NCBI GenBank assembly: GCA_029721435.1
Contig: CM056574.1
Location: forward strand, 4,725,001 to 4,789,000
Reading direction: 5' to 3'
DNA from: Gymnothorax reevesii
Lineage: Eukaryota > Chordata > Actinopteri > Anguilliformes > Muraenidae
Length of the DNA: 64,000 bases
A program made the translations under genes and the position numbers. The notes under the pieces were generated by a model, which was given only the letters and a program-made list of their open reading frames with translations, did not search any database and was not told the DNA's origin. Every line of letters begins with the position of its first letter. Position 1 is the first letter of the stretch. Shown here piece by piece: positions 30,705 to 42,694 of the stretch.

Positions 30705-31747
30705 TATGGATATGAGCAGTGGTCTTGTTGAGTGTTTCATTGGTAGGGAGTGTTAATAGTGCACTGAATATAAATAAATAACCCCTAGTTCACATGCAAT
30801 AAGTTAAAATTATTATTAATGGTAATTACTATTTGGCAGATTAAAAGTAGTAGTAAATTGTATGTATTAAAAGATGATTATTTTGATTGGTGTACCATCA
30901 TCGTTGAATAGGTGAGGAAAGAAAAATTATTTGGCTAAGAAATGAAATTTGGATTAAAAGATAAACAATGACGATTACTGCAAAGCTGGCAGATAAGGGA
31001 AAAAAGGGGAAAAAAGGCAAAAGCTTCCTATGTTTGAAGAGAAAAAAAAAAACCACAAAAAAAAAGAGAAATGGAACTAAACAGGAAATACCATTGATTA
31101 GACAACTAGATGGTTATACACTAAACATAACATTGGTTTAGGAATGCTTAACAAAATACGATCGGAGTGAAAAGGAACAGGAGAAATCGCATAAGTGTGT
31201 TTATATTATAAACTGTTTTCTGTCAGTATTGAGCAGTGTAACTAGTAAAATAGACATATTGCAATTTAATATGTAGGGAAAAATAATTTGGCTAAGTAGT
31301 AAAATTTAAATTCATTCATAGATAATTCCTCCACAGGCGTTCACGTGTTAAGAGAGCAAGTTCCGACCTTTGAGAATGATATAAAAATAGTCAAACTGGG
31401 CAAAAAGAACTAAAAACAGACTAAGTCGCGAGAAGAGGACAAATTTGATTTGTAATATGTGACGGAGAAAAAAAACAACAATAGGTATAATGACAAATTA
31501 GGCATCGGCGGCAAAAAAGGGTTAAAAAACTGAGCTGGTAGTTCTGGAATTGTTTGGAGAAAGGGGAATGTTAAACATTGAGGATCAGGAGAAATATTTT
31601 GAAAAAACTAAGTGAAGCTGTGTCTCAGTCCAAGCCATCTCAAAAATGTGACTGTCAATGAATTGTTTGGCCCAGCGCCATGTGCCCCCCCAGTTTTAGG
31701 AACAGAGGGAGAGGGACTGGCAAAGAATGAAAAAAAAAAAAAAAAAA
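30705..31747. other. LTR element interior, no recognised gene
   Basis: AT-rich sequence with many short A runs and no frame with gag or pol motifs. A run of 20 A lies at about 31731-31748. Confidence 0.45.
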
Positions 31748-32313
31748 ACAAGTAGATCAGAAGGATGTAATAGCTGCGACCTCGCCTAGCATCCGTCACG
31801 AGGCCTAGTGTCCATGACTGGTGGTTTCTTGTACAAGTGTGATGTCGAAATTGGCAAATGACCTTGAAAATCAAGAGGGGACCCTTCCTCTGTACCAAGA
31901 TGCTTGTTCTAAGGTGTAATAGCCATCCATCAAGTTAAAGTGGAGTTACAGTGCGAAAACTGTGAAATCGGGGCAAAATCGACACTTTTGACCGGTGTGA
32001 CCTTGGGATTCGACAGATGACCTTGACAAACAAGAGGGAACACCTCCTGTATGCCTAGAAGCTATTTCCAAAATTTCATAGCGATCCATGAATTCTAACT
32101 GGAGTTACAGCGCGAAAACCTGCAAACAAGGTCGTGACCTCTGTGAACTTAACCTTTGACCTCGACCTTGTGCATGGACATCACTTTGGTGAAGGTCAAT
32201 AACTCCTGAAAATTTCATGATAATACGATGACAGGAACATGGTGAAAAAGGTGTCACAGACGGACAGACAGACAGAAGAGTTCATAGAGCTGCTTGGTCT
32301 CAGCTAAAAAATA
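31748..32313 (+). mobile_element. GACGGAC element, family F7, first copy
   Basis: It starts ACAAGTAGATCAG. AGCTGCGACC (31772-31781) is matched by GGTCTCAGCT (32296-32305), 9 of 10 paired. A GACGGACAGACAGACAG array precedes the 3' repeat and the end is AAAAAAT. Same plan as F1, F2 and F3. It contains several 'gaccttg' segments but no gene. Confidence 0.55.
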
Positions 32314-32858
32314 GGCGTGCAATGCACGGAATACCCCTCAGCCCGACGTCAAAGTTTTTGGAGACGCCCGCCCGCCCAACCGCACGAAGGATAGCAATAC
32401 TCCGTCAGCCTTAAGGTCTGACTGGTGGTTTCTTGTACAAGTGTGATGTCGAAATTGGCAAATGACCTTGAAAATCAAGAGGGGACCCTTCCTCTGTACC
32501 AAGATGCTTGTTCTAAGGTGTAATAGCCATCCATCAAGTTAAAGTGGAGTTACAGTGCGAAAACTGTGAAATCGGGGCAAAATCGACACTTTTGACCGGT
32601 GTGACCTTGGGATTCGACAGATGACCTTGACAAACAAGAGGGAACACCTCCTGTATGCCTAGAAGCTATTTCCAAAATTTCATAGCGATCCATGAATTCT
32701 AACTGGAGTTACAGCGCGAAAACCTGCAAACAAGGTCGTGACCTCTGTGAACTTAACCTTTGACCTCGACCTTGTGCATGGACATCACTTTGGTGAAGGT
32801 CAATAACTCCTGAAAATTTCATGATAATACGATGACAGGAACATGGTGAAAAAGGTGT

Positions 32859-32892
<34 letters not shown>

Positions 32893-33036
32893 AGAGTTCA
32901 TAGAGCTGCTTGGTCTCAGCTAAAAAATAGGCGTGCAATGCACGGAATACCCCTCAGCCCGACGTCAAAGTTTTTGGAGACGCCCGCCCGCCCAACCTCA
33001 CGAAGGATAGCAATACTCCGTCAGCCTTAAGGTCTG
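31817..33036 (+). repeat. Direct tandem duplication, 604 and 616 bp
   Basis: ACTGGTGGTTTCTTGTAC starts both units (31817 and 32421). The units appear identical except for 12 extra bases (three more GACA) in the second unit's array and a G to T change in CAACCGCACG. Such identity implies a very recent duplication, or a duplicated assembly segment. Confidence 0.92.
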
Positions 33037-33602
33037 ATGGGTAAAAATTAGACCGTGAATGCAGGAATTTGGGAGCATAAAAGGGAGGAGGAGATAGATG
33101 AAAGATTGACATACCAAAGTCAGAGAACAAAAAGAGGAGAAAGGGGGGTCTAAGCAATACGATTTCATGTGGAATTTTCTTAGTTTGTTTAACAAGAATT
33201 AGTTTTGTCCAGAAAATGAGTCATGTAAATGATCAAATTTTATAACTAGTGTGTGATTTAAAAAAGTGTCTGAAAGCTGAAATGCAATTAACAAATTCGT
33301 GATTTTTTTCTGTTTCTGAACAGGAGTGGACCAACAATTCAAGAAGTGGAAATGACGAATAAACTTTCCTGATTTTTAACTTTTACAGGCAAACATCCAA
33401 GCCCAAGCAAGAGGAAAAGCAACAAAATTAAGATGACTGAGTTTTTGTTCATTGTTGTCTGCATCTAACTCATTCTATTGAAACATTTCCCCAGAGTGCA
33501 CACTCCAGAAGAGAAGAGAGTAAAATGACCTTGAGGGAAAAGATAAGCTGGCCAGCTAAGGATTCAACTGCGGGGTTGCAACTTAAAAGAGATTCTTATA
33601 AA
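33037..33602. other. LTR element interior, unassigned
   Basis: No gene recognised. Two pyrimidine-rich AG sites (about 33323 and 33398) could be splice acceptors. Confidence 0.35.
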
Positions 33603-33864
33603 ACAAGAGCCATCTGGCAATGGCGGATCCCCCCGGCTGTAGGTTGTGTAACCTACAGGTTGTGTGGACAGACGAACGGACCGACACCCCCAAAAGGCAC
33701 AGCTAGACCATAAGGAGAAGCTCCATACCAAATTTGGTGTTTGTAAGTGATATAGTTTGAGTTCTGGTCCGGAAACGATTTTATTACAGATGGACGGACA
33801 GACGGACGGACGGACACACTGACCGCTATATCCCCCCGCATTATATGCTGGGGACATAATAATA
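33603..33864 (+). mobile_element. GACGGAC element, family F1, second copy
   Basis: It follows 1399-1653 base by base with few changes, including the TAGGTTGTGTAACCTA palindrome and the GGACGGACAGACGGACGG array. The 3' inverted repeat has decayed (GCTGGGGAC). Confidence 0.65.
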
Positions 33865-35727
33865 AATTTGGGGAAATAAATTTGGAGTATTAGCACAAGA
33901 GTAAGAATAAATTCAAATGGTGCACCATATAATTGAAAAAGTCGACTAATAACGTGGTCACATTCTAAATTTATTTTGATTAGGCTGACAAAATATTTTC
34001 CCTTTACAAGTAGTGAGAAAGACGGGAACTGTGACAGTCACGGCAACCTGAGTCTTCAGTGTTCAAATGACAAAAACGGACTGAACTGACTAAATCTGGA
34101 ATGATTGTTTTCCTTTATGTGCTGGGATCCCAATGAAAAAAACTATATTACAGTTGAATATTCAACATATGCCTGTTTAGGTGAATTGTCTGGAAAAAAA
34201 AACTGCACATTGTAACATACGGTCTAAAGCAAATCCACCCGGTTCTGCTGAGGATATGGGGAGTTGTTATGGCTGGGACTAATAAGGCCTGACTGTGCAT
34301 CTCCTCCATACTGTTAGGGGAACCCTAGACTGGGGTGGGTTTCTAAATCTTAATTGGAAAAATACACTGTGAAAAGATATTATTGTTGCTGCCCTATCTT
34401 TTGACCCAGAATACACTGAAACACAAAATTATGGGTACACATATTATGGGTAAAAAAAATATTAATCTAAAGTTGACAGGAGCTCAGTAGTGAGGGTGAG
34501 CAATTTGGGCAATTATGAATTTTTGAATAATATTAATTTATCAGGGTGGCACATCGACAACTCATTGTATTCCAAATAATTAAAGTGACATTGATGATTT
34601 TGTAAAGCACATTCAGACCGAGGAGAAAAATACACAAGAAAAATTTATTGAATTGGGACTTATTTGGCGGATTAAAGAAGAATCTGAGTGTCAGCACTAT
34701 AAATGCAGCATCTGTTTGAAATTGTTATTGATAAGTTGTAACTTTCATCTATTATTCCAACAAAGTGGCTGCAATAGCCCCAGTTCAACTGGAATTATGT
34801 CATAACTGTCCCATTATGGGGGGTCAGGAACCCGACACCCACATGAGCACAGAGCTCAGTGCTGAACACCTGCGTGACTCATTCCAGAGATGGGTAAGAT
34901 CTCCGATCGAGGAGACAACCAAAGGCAGGTGGGAGTCGACCCCCAGGTGATTGTTGAAATCAAAATCTTTTTGGAGATTATTATGGGCTATTGCATGAAG
35001 GCGCTATGATATTCCAAATGTACGTCCTTGGGAAGGCCTGGATGAAACATTTTTTAAAATGTTCTGGCAAAAGCGTCTGCACAGTCTTAGCTGCAAAAGT
35101 AAATATTATAAAATTTGGTACATCTAAGACTTAAAGTGAAATTATGCATAAACAGATGACTCTTGTTCTGTATGTGCCGCAAAGTGAATCTACATGTGCA
35201 CATGCTTGTATTTTTGTCTGTATTTTATTTTCTCACTCCAGTGACGGCAAAAGGCAGTTTAACATACCAGCCGGTCAAGGCCGCTCCTTCCTGGAGCCTC
35301 CCCAAAGTTTTGAATAAATATGCTGAGACAGTGATCCCAGTCATGAAGGCTCATTCACCAAAACAATCAGATGGAAAAATCACAAATCAATGTTGAATAT
35401 GGGCTTGAACTTTGGACTGAAAACCTGCATGAAGCAACATTACTGGATTCAAGTGGGACATTTGACTGGGACTTTATTTACCACAGCAACAAAAGGCCTG
35501 AAGGCCTTGAGAAGCCTTGAAGCAAAAACAACTGAAGATTCACATGCTGCAAACATGACAGACTGTTTTTACTCAGTGTTACAGTCCAAAAGGACCAACA
35601 AATGATTTTTTGTTCGGGCTTATAAGAAATTCACTTGTGTGTAGTATATGGGGTCATGGACCAGCGGTAAACAATGCTGTGCCATTTTTCGACTGTGGTT
35701 AATGTGAGGACATGATTGGATGGCCTC
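33865..35727. other. LTR element interior, no recognised gene
   Basis: At 35220-35396 a pyrimidine-rich AG is followed by 50 codons (VTAKGSLTYQPVKAAPSWSL). At 35390-35605 there are 71 more codons. These could be exons of a degraded envelope-like or accessory frame, but no motif supports a name. Confidence 0.35.
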
Positions 35728-35738
35728 AAGGGGAGGAA
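35728..35738 (+). promoter_or_regulatory. Polypurine tract
   Basis: AAGGGGAGGAA directly precedes the TG of the 3' LTR, the usual plus-strand primer site. Confidence 0.75.
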
Positions 35739-36589
35739 TGTTGAAGATTAGAGTTCAGCATTATTCATTATATTCACTAATACTGATTATATTTATTTTT
35801 TATCATTATCCATTCATTGCTCATACTAATAATCAATAAACTAACAATTGGATTTAGAATTATATTTAGCCATCAAGAATCATAATCAATAACCATATTA
35901 TGTAGGCAGCAGAAAGACACACAGACAGATACACATAAAACACAGAGACAAATATACATACAAGCAGTTCACAGACAGACACACGTGTACAGGCAATTCA
36001 GTTCATACATGCATGAGCACCACACACGCATAAGCAGCACGCTTCTGTAGCTTCGATTAGTAAGCAGGCTTCTGTTTAGTTGATTCAAAAAACAATCAGA
36101 GGATGCATTTGATTTCTGTAGCTTTGATCAATATTTGTTCAGTAAAATCATCAATTGCTACTGAGCTTAATCAATTGAATTATTTGTAATAATTTGATAT
36201 GCATCGAATTCATCCACTGGTATCTTTTTGTCATATTCATCTGGCTGTATTCTTTGTCTGCATATCTCTGTATCTCTTGCTGGGTGTGGCTGTAAGTTTC
36301 CACTGCATGCGTCTCTTTCAATTCCTGAAGGATTAGATCACATTGGTTTAGGTTGCCTGTCCAATTGCAGTGCGAGAGAGGGAAGCGGAAAAACCATATT
36401 TGCCTGGAGATAAGGGTATAGGACCTGTGTGTGAAAGTCGGGGGGAGTTGAGTTCTTCTTGCGCAGGAGGAACTCGGCTTCACATTTATCAGCATGACAC
36501 AATGAAGCCTAATTTTCTTTTTCATAATCTGTCTCTCTTCAATTGCTTGAGGATGGGGGAACCTCAATATGTAGAAGAAAACCACAACA
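35739..36589 (+). repeat. 3' LTR
   Basis: 851 bp, starts TGTTGAAGATTAGAG, ends ACCACAACA, and is followed by the GGAG target duplication. Confidence 0.82.
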
Positions 36590-36593
36590 GGAG

Positions 36594-37084
36594 CATAAAG
36601 TCCGACAACAATAATAATAAGACATCTTGCTGCTTATTGAAACCGTTCTGCAGTCAGCTTTTGCCTGACCGAAATGGCAAAACTCCTTCAACACACAATG
36701 CTATTGGGTACCGAGAGTTAGCGATACTCAGACGATTAAACTCACAAACTCCGGTAAAATGATCTCCGTCATCCGACGAATTGAGCTCTGAAGAGAGTCA
36801 CTCCACCTTCGGGTTGGATGTGATGTTCGGGCGTCACTTGTAACACGTTGGCTTGAAACTTGCAGACGAGCTCGTTGTCACCTCGGACCAGCAGAACTAG
36901 AAGATGCAGCTGTATTTTAGCGCAGACCATCTCATACCTGCCCGCTTCGGCACACTAACCTTTTAATACACGAACAGATTAGAGAAATGAAGAAAGAGGG
37001 AGAAACCGGACAAACGGCACCGTCGCGTTACGGTTAGAACAACAATAACGTGCGAGCAGCGAAACCTTCTGACCAACTTCACTT
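36594..37084. other. Unassigned DNA
   Basis: GC-richer stretch after the LTR with no recognised domain. An exon of an unknown host gene cannot be excluded. Confidence 0.3.
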
Positions 37085-38220
37085 CTCCCTCTGCCCGAGT
37101 CGTCTTCTTCTTTTTTGTTTTATGGTAGTTACAGACTATATGGTGTAATACCGCCACCTACTGTATTTATATTATCGCTTACATTATATTGAAGGAAACC
37201 AAAAAACAAACAAAAAAAAAACCTACTCACCAATTCCAATTATTCAACCGTATCTTCTTCAATTACTTCTAGTACAGTTTTCTATATACCATTATTTCTC
37301 TACAATCTGACCATCACCGAATCCTTTTTCCAAAATTTTTTGTATGTCTTGCCTCTTAACATCAACAACAGCCAAAATCTCTCTTGCTGCTTCCCCCACC
37401 ATCTTTATTCTCTCAGTTTTACTTTCAATCTCACAAGCACAGTTCAACGCCATTGATATAAAAGCCTAGAAACTTCCTCCCATCCTAATCTCTTTTTCCT
37501 CATATTCCTGTTGTTTCTCTTCTACAGTCTGCACTTTGTCCTGCTCTTTCCCTACCATTTCATTTCTGCTCAAGACTCTCTTTGTAGCTTCTGCATATGA
37601 AATCTTTTCCACCTCCCTTTCCTTTTTTCTTCTATCACACTGCAATGAGCCCATTTTTTGATTTCCCCCAGTGAAAGCATTAACAAATTCACAATCATTC
37701 TCTATGCATCCCTCCTGACCCCACCATCTACACCTGTGCAAATCCCTTCTGCAAGCTGCTGCCACATGTCCGTACTCTTGACATCTAAAACATCTCAATG
37801 GAGTTCTTTCAAACGTTCTCACCCTATAGCTCACATAATCTAATATTCTCTCTGGTATTTCACCAGTGAACTCAAGTAGTACTTACCTACTTTCCAGCAT
37901 CTTTCCCTCCCTATGGCTAAAAAGCCGCCTTACCCCACATACTCCCTCCACCTTCAAAAAAAATCGACTAACTCTATGTCCAAAGGAACGCCACTGGTCA
38001 CACCCTTAAAGGTTGGGTTTTCCCTCAGAGGAAAACTAATTACCCAAGTACAGTCATAGTTTTTAATTTTCAATGCATTATCTATCTGTCTCACTGTTCG
38101 ACATTCTACGATCACTAATCCTCCCCTCGACACCCTTACTGCTTTCACGTCCCTAATTTCGATTTTTACAACTTTCCCGCTATCATGCGCATGACTAAAA
38201 AGACAGTTTGCTTCACCACT
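37085..38220 (-). mobile_element. I/Nimb-like LINE, ORF1 and 3' end only
   Basis: ORF1 runs on the minus strand from about 38190 to 37297. A 3' region (AGTAGGTGGCGGTATTACACC, ending in GAAGAAG repeats) lies at about 37085-37165. The large ORF2 expected between them is absent, so the copy is internally deleted. Confidence 0.65.
37297..38190 (-). pseudogene. LINE ORF1 (RNA-binding, zinc-knuckle) pseudogene
   Basis: The minus strand reads VKIEIRDVKAVRVSRGGLVIVEC, here only partly in frame, then FPLRENPTFKGVTSGVPLD, a conserved segment of fish I-like ORF1 proteins. After a frame break comes SYRVRTFERTPLRCFRC with CQEYGHVAAAC, a CCHC zinc knuckle, and KISYAEATKRVL. The C-terminal part near 37300-37430 (AAREILAVVDVKRQDI) ends at a TAA. 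Such proteins coat the LINE RNA. At least one frameshift near 37840-37950 disables it. Confidence 0.7.
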
Positions 38221-38556
38221 AGTGATGTGACATTTGAAGTGAGGCGTTGGAGCCTGTGTCGAGCAAATAGGGGCGTGCCAGATGAACTGATTCGAGGCAG
38301 TAAGCTTTCTTCTTCTTATGTGATTTTTATTTACTGCTTGAAATCTTACATTAGTGCATCCCCGCTACCTACTGGACTGAGGTGTGATCACATTGGAAGG
38401 TCAGTAAATAACTAAATTAACAACAACAAAAAAAAAAAAGGCTTAAGTCTTCATGCTAGTTGTGTATCTTTTCTATCTATCATTGCTTTGATTGTGAACT
38501 GTGTTTCAGGTAAACTCAATAGATTAGTCAATGTAAAAGAGTTCTTTGTTACCCTC
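38221..38556. other. Unassigned DNA
   Basis: A 76-codon frame at 38185-38415 without a domain. Nothing else is seen. Confidence 0.3.
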
Positions 38557-39262
38557 TTAAAGGGGACCTAATATGCTGATGCTTATTTTAATACATATTA
38601 GTAATGTTATAATGTTGGCTGTCCATGCACAACCTCTGAAAAGTTTCTAAACATAAGATACAGGATTTTAGTCGTAATCCAAGAACGTGATTTCCTGAGT
38701 GTGATTTCCTCTCTGAACAGCTCCGCCCGACATCTTCACGAGATCTGGGCAAAACTTGGCATGTTAGTTTGCGTGTCGTGCTAATTAGAAATGCTCCTGG
38801 ATAACTTATATGCAGTAATTCTGATCGGTCTGCTTGTGCTACTTCGGTAAGCATCAATGTGGCAGTTGAATCATAACGTTTCCCGATTGTAGCCACTACA
38901 GTTAGTGATCGCTTCACTTATCCATGACTGGGATCAGCCGAATACTTCATAAATGTCTGAGCAAGCTCTCTGGTGCTACTGTGAAAGCAATGCAAAATGC
39001 AGAAGCTCTATCGGTTTACAAATGATTTCTCTGCACTACCTTGACATAATTTCATCCTCCTTTAGAAATTGTTGAGGCGAATAAAAATCCGAAAAAGGAG
39101 ATCAAATAGGTAATTCTTTCCTGTAGAAGTGATCAATTTGCTAGCTCCACATAAGCAACTTGTCCGCGCTAACGAGACTTATGGTCTGCAAAACCTGTAT
39201 TAGGTTCATAAAATAACCGAGCTCTCTATAGCAGTTGAGTACGATCCATAAAGCTCCTTTAA
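38557..39262. mobile_element. Kolobok-like TTAA MITE (tentative)
   Basis: TTAA (38557-38560) precedes AGGGGACCTAATATGC, a start seen in fish Kolobok-type MITEs. The inverted partner (AAGGAGCTTTATGG) ends at TTAA 39259-39262. The match between the ends is weak. No gene inside. Confidence 0.45.
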
Positions 39263-39618
39263 CATCTAACACGTGTAATATGGAAAAACAAAGCCACTAG
39301 ATGGCAGTATCAGCATTTTTCTTGTGAAGCCAGTCTGGAGCTAGGTTTTGGGCATGTCCTGGACATGCCTCAGAGGGGAAAGTCCCAGAGAATTGAAAAA
39401 AGTCTGGAAGGTGGGAGGGGGCTGGAAAAGAGTATATAAGGAGAAAAATTGAGAGAGTGAAGTAGTAGGAGAAATTGCAAGGAGAAACTGTGGAAGGAAA
39501 CATTTGACCAACGGCCACACTTTTCAAGGCCTGTGAAGCTCTTTTTGTGGATTTTTGTCTGTGTTGGAGCATTTTCCTCTTCCAAGACATCGCAACAAAA
39601 CTACCCCATCTTAAGAGA
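39263..39618. other. Unassigned DNA, purine-rich
   Basis: AGTATATAAGGAG near 39431 and a purine-rich stretch could be an LTR fragment. Not established. Confidence 0.3.
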
Positions 39619-40273
39619 TGTTGTAATGCTAATTAATATGTTGCTATGTTGTCAAGCACATTAACTCCTTAGCATAGCTGCCACAATCTGCCAATATGCA
39701 AATCACAGAATATGAATGTAATAGAGTATAAAGTACACTTCTGCAGCCTCTCCAGCCACACTGCTTCAAGGTCACTAACAGCTGATAACCGCAGCCGGCT
39801 CCCAGTTCTCGGAAAACGAGAGACGGAGAGGGAGACTTACTGGGAAATAGAAACTTAAGTGTGGGATCACGACTGATTGGAGGAGAGAAATCATCCAAGA
39901 TCCAGACGGCGAAGGAGCAGCGAATCACAAGACTTTTGACTTAGAGACTATATAAACTGGGACAACAAGGAAGTCGGGAGAGAGCGCTCTCCACACTCTT
40001 TGTTTTGCATGTGCCTCAATTCTGATCATTATTAAATCATTCTTTTATACATTTTGGACTCTGACTAAATTACTGTTAGAAGGTTGAATACGCACCTGAA
40101 TATGCCTCATTAAGGATCCTCTCTGAGGATCCCTAACAGAGATTGTAACTATCTCATTTTTAAATATATTTCAATCTTGGTCAGAGTTTTGGTCAGAGTT
40201 TTTCTTGGTCAGAGAGAATTTTGTCAGTCATCCCTTGCTGTCCGATGTGTCATAACAAATTGGGGCCATAACA
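39619..40273 (+). repeat. 5' LTR of a Ty3/gypsy-like element
   Basis: It starts TGTTGTAATGC and ends CATAACA just before the primer site. It is 655 bp. TATATAAA at 39949-39956 is the likely promoter. GGATCCTCTCTGAGGATCC near 40115 is a hairpin. The 3' LTR is not in the window. Confidence 0.75.
39949..39956 (+). promoter_or_regulatory. TATA box in the LTR
   Basis: TATATAAA followed by CTGGGACAAC, about 320 bases before the LTR end. Confidence 0.55.
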
Positions 40274-40276
40274 ATT

Positions 40277-40294
40277 TGGGGGCTCGTCCAGGAT
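40277..40294 (+). promoter_or_regulatory. Primer-binding site, tRNA-Pro
   Basis: TGGGGGCTCGTCCAGGAT differs by one base from the well-known tRNA-Pro primer site and starts three bases after the LTR. Confidence 0.85.
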
Positions 40295-41281
40295 AGACCA
40301 CGGTGTGAATCGTTTATTGAAAATCTAAAATTTAAAAAATTGTTTTTTTGAATTTTCCAAGATACATATTGACAGATCAACAGCAATGGATGGTTTCTTG
40401 GCATCACCAAATGTAGAGGTTTTGAAGTCTTTTAAAAAGACAGAACTGCTAGAAATATGCAGACAGTTAGAGCTGACAGATGTATAACCAGCCATGTGAA
40501 AAGCAAGACTGGCTGGAGAGATTGTTGAATATTACATTGCTAAAAATGTGTTTGCACTAGGAGATCTGGAACAGTTTCCAGTGGAAAATCAAAATGTAGT
40601 AATGAAACTAAAATGAGAAATGCAAGAGATTGGTTTTATTTTTACTCTCTTTCAAACAAAAGTTTGAGACAGAGAGAAAAGAAAGGGAGGAAAAAGAAAA
40701 ACAAAAACAAAGGCAGTTTGAGTTAGAAAAATTAGCAAGACAGAGAGATTTTGATTGACAGAAGTTAGACAGAGAAGAAAGGCTCCAAATGGAGCTACTG
40801 AAAATCAAAATGGAAGCTGAAAACAAATTTTGTGCTAGCCAGGAGGTAAAGCTGGTGCCTCCATTCTCAGAAAAGGAGGTTGATAAGTATTTCCAGTGCT
40901 TCGAGAAGGTAGCTAAGAGTTGTCAGTGGCCAAAGGAACACTGGCCTCTGATGTTGTAAACTGTCCTCAAGGGTAAAGCTCAACAAGCCTATTTGGCTTT
41001 ATCTGTAGATGATTCCTCCGATTATGAGGATGTCAAAAAGGTTATTTTGACAGCTTATGAGTTGGTTCCAGTGGCTTACCGACAGAAATTCAGAGGTCTG
41101 AAGAAACCTGACAATCAGACTTATGTGGAATTTGCTAACGAGAAGGTGGTTTGCTTTGAGCGCTGGTGAACTTCTATGGAGGTCAAGGATGATTTCAACT
41201 CACTAAAAGAGATGATGTTAGTTGAAGAATTCAAGAACTGTGTCAAGGATAATATTATGACCTACCTTAATGAGAAGCAAG

Positions 41282-42351
41282 GATGGATTGAAATCTCATC
41301 CGCTGTGTGACAGGATATCGGATAGATCTTCTAGGGGCTTTGTCTCCGCCCTGTACATGTATATTCTACCAACTATGTATAAAAACATGAGTGCCATATC
41401 AGCGTGGGAGAAGGATTTTTCATCTGATGGGGAGGTAATTGATTGGGATGTTGTTTGGGAAAATATATTGTCATCTTCAAAAAACCCAAATCATCAACTT
41501 ATTCATTACAAATATTGTCACAGAGCCTATTTTACCACAATTGCAAGGTTTCATATGAAAAGAATCTTAAGTCCAATATGTACTTTCTGTGTAAATGGTG
41601 TTCCGGGTACAATGAGACATAATATGTGGGATTGTACTGATGTTTATTATTTTTGGAGAAAGGTTTCTTCTGTGTTATCTGGCTTCATTGGGAAAAACAC
41701 TTCCTTTAATCCAATCCCCTTAGTCTTGAGTGACGATTCGAATCTGAATCTTAACGGCAAATCAACGTAAAGTATTTCTGTCTGGTTTAACTGCAGCCAA
41801 AAAATTAGTCGCACAACGCTGGTTACCACCTCATAAGTTGTATATTAAAAAATGGCTGTTTTATTTCTATGATGTAATCATGATGGAGCTTTCTACTGCC
41901 AGAATAAATGGGGCCAGATTTAAAACATTAGAGGTATGGGAAAAGGCTGCTAAAGATATAAAGAATTTAATTTCACATTAATTTATTATTATTTTTTTTT
42001 AATCTTTCATTTACCCTATCAGTAAGTATTGAATGTTGATGTGAGGGGGCAGTTCGGGGGTGGGGGGGAGTGGCCGCCGGGGGGGGGGGATTTTCTTTTT
42101 TGTTTATTGTTTTTGCTGAGACCCTATATATGTAAGTATGTAGGTGTAGGTATGTAAATATGCATGTATCTGCAGGTCTGTATATATGTATGTATAAATG
42201 TGTATATATGTTTATGCGTTGATGTATGTATGTATATGTATGTATGTGTGTATATATATGTGTCTATATATGTAATATGTGTATGTATGTGTGTATATGT
42301 ATATATATATGGTTGTAAAAATGGAAATTCAATAAAAAATTTATTTAAAAA
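41282..42351 (+). mobile_element. L1/Tx1-type LINE tail, 5'-truncated
   Basis: AATGAGAAGCAAG at 41269-41281 and 42352-42364 is a perfect 13-bp target duplication. The coding part (41390-41770) reads VWENILSSSKNPNHQLIHYK, HRAYFTTIARFHMKRI and CTFCVNGVPGTMRHNMWDC. This is the C-terminal zinc-knuckle-like region of L1/Tx1 ORF2 (CxxC...HxxWxC), followed by frameshifted LTAAKKLVAQRWLPP. The 3' region has G runs (42050-42090), a TATG microsatellite and an A-rich end. Confidence 0.88.
42121..42312. repeat. TATG/TATA microsatellite
   Basis: Imperfect TATGTATG and TATATA units within the L1 3' region. Confidence 0.9.
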
Positions 42352-42694
42352 AATGAGAAGCAAGCACTGAATTTGCAATCAGCTGCCGAATTTCAGACGA
42401 ATATGTTCTCACACAAAAGTCCAAATTTCAGTCTAGCAGTAACAATAGATGGTTCAAATTTCAGAAGAAAGGTAACAAATCTGGTGATGGTGCTCAGAAA
42501 TCCAGTCAAAGGTCTGATCAGAGTGTGAAAGCTGACAGTGATAAAAGTGGTCAAGTTTGCAATTATTGCAAGAATCTGGTCATGTTACAACTAACTGTTG
42601 GTTCCTTAAAGCTAAAAAAGATAAAGAAAAGGATACCAAACCCAATGCCTTTGTGAAGACAAGGTTAGAAACCCCTGTAGTAGATAACTGATCT

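Larger units (their letters stand above)
26748..36589 (+). mobile_element. LTR retroelement without recognisable gag-pol, 9.8 kb with insertions
   Basis: Two LTRs (26748-27607 and 35739-36589) both start TGTTGAAGATTA. The 3' copy ends CAACA and the 5' copy CAAAA. GGAG flanks the whole element on both sides (26744-26747, 36590-36593). A primer site follows the 5' LTR and a polypurine tract precedes the 3' LTR. The inside has no protease, RT or integrase motif that I can find. It holds a hAT insertion (28213-30696), a tandem GACGGAC element and an F1 element. It is best described as a large non-autonomous LTR element. Confidence 0.8.
40386..42690 (+). pseudogene. Ty3/gypsy gag, split by an L1 insertion
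   Basis: It begins MDGFLASPNVEVLKSFKK at 40386. A charged, Glu/Lys-rich segment follows. A capsid-like region (PPFSEKEVDKYFQCFEKVA, ALSVDDSSDYEDVKKVIL, KFRGLKKPDNQTYVEFA) resembles the gag region related to vertebrate SCAN domains. The L1 tail at 41282-42351 interrupts it. After it, a CCHC knuckle is seen as CNYCK and, one frame over, GHVTTNCW (about 42559-42605), so one base has been lost inside the knuckle. Several stop codons (for example near 40485, 40960 and 41167) also break it. Gag would form the particle; this one cannot. Confidence 0.75.

Noticed and set aside
36594..37084. Host gene exon
   Set aside because: Slightly higher GC but no open frame with a domain or clear splice pair.
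42124..42378. Tyr/Thr/Ile-rich frames on both strands
   Set aside because: Translation of the TATG microsatellite in the L1 3' region.
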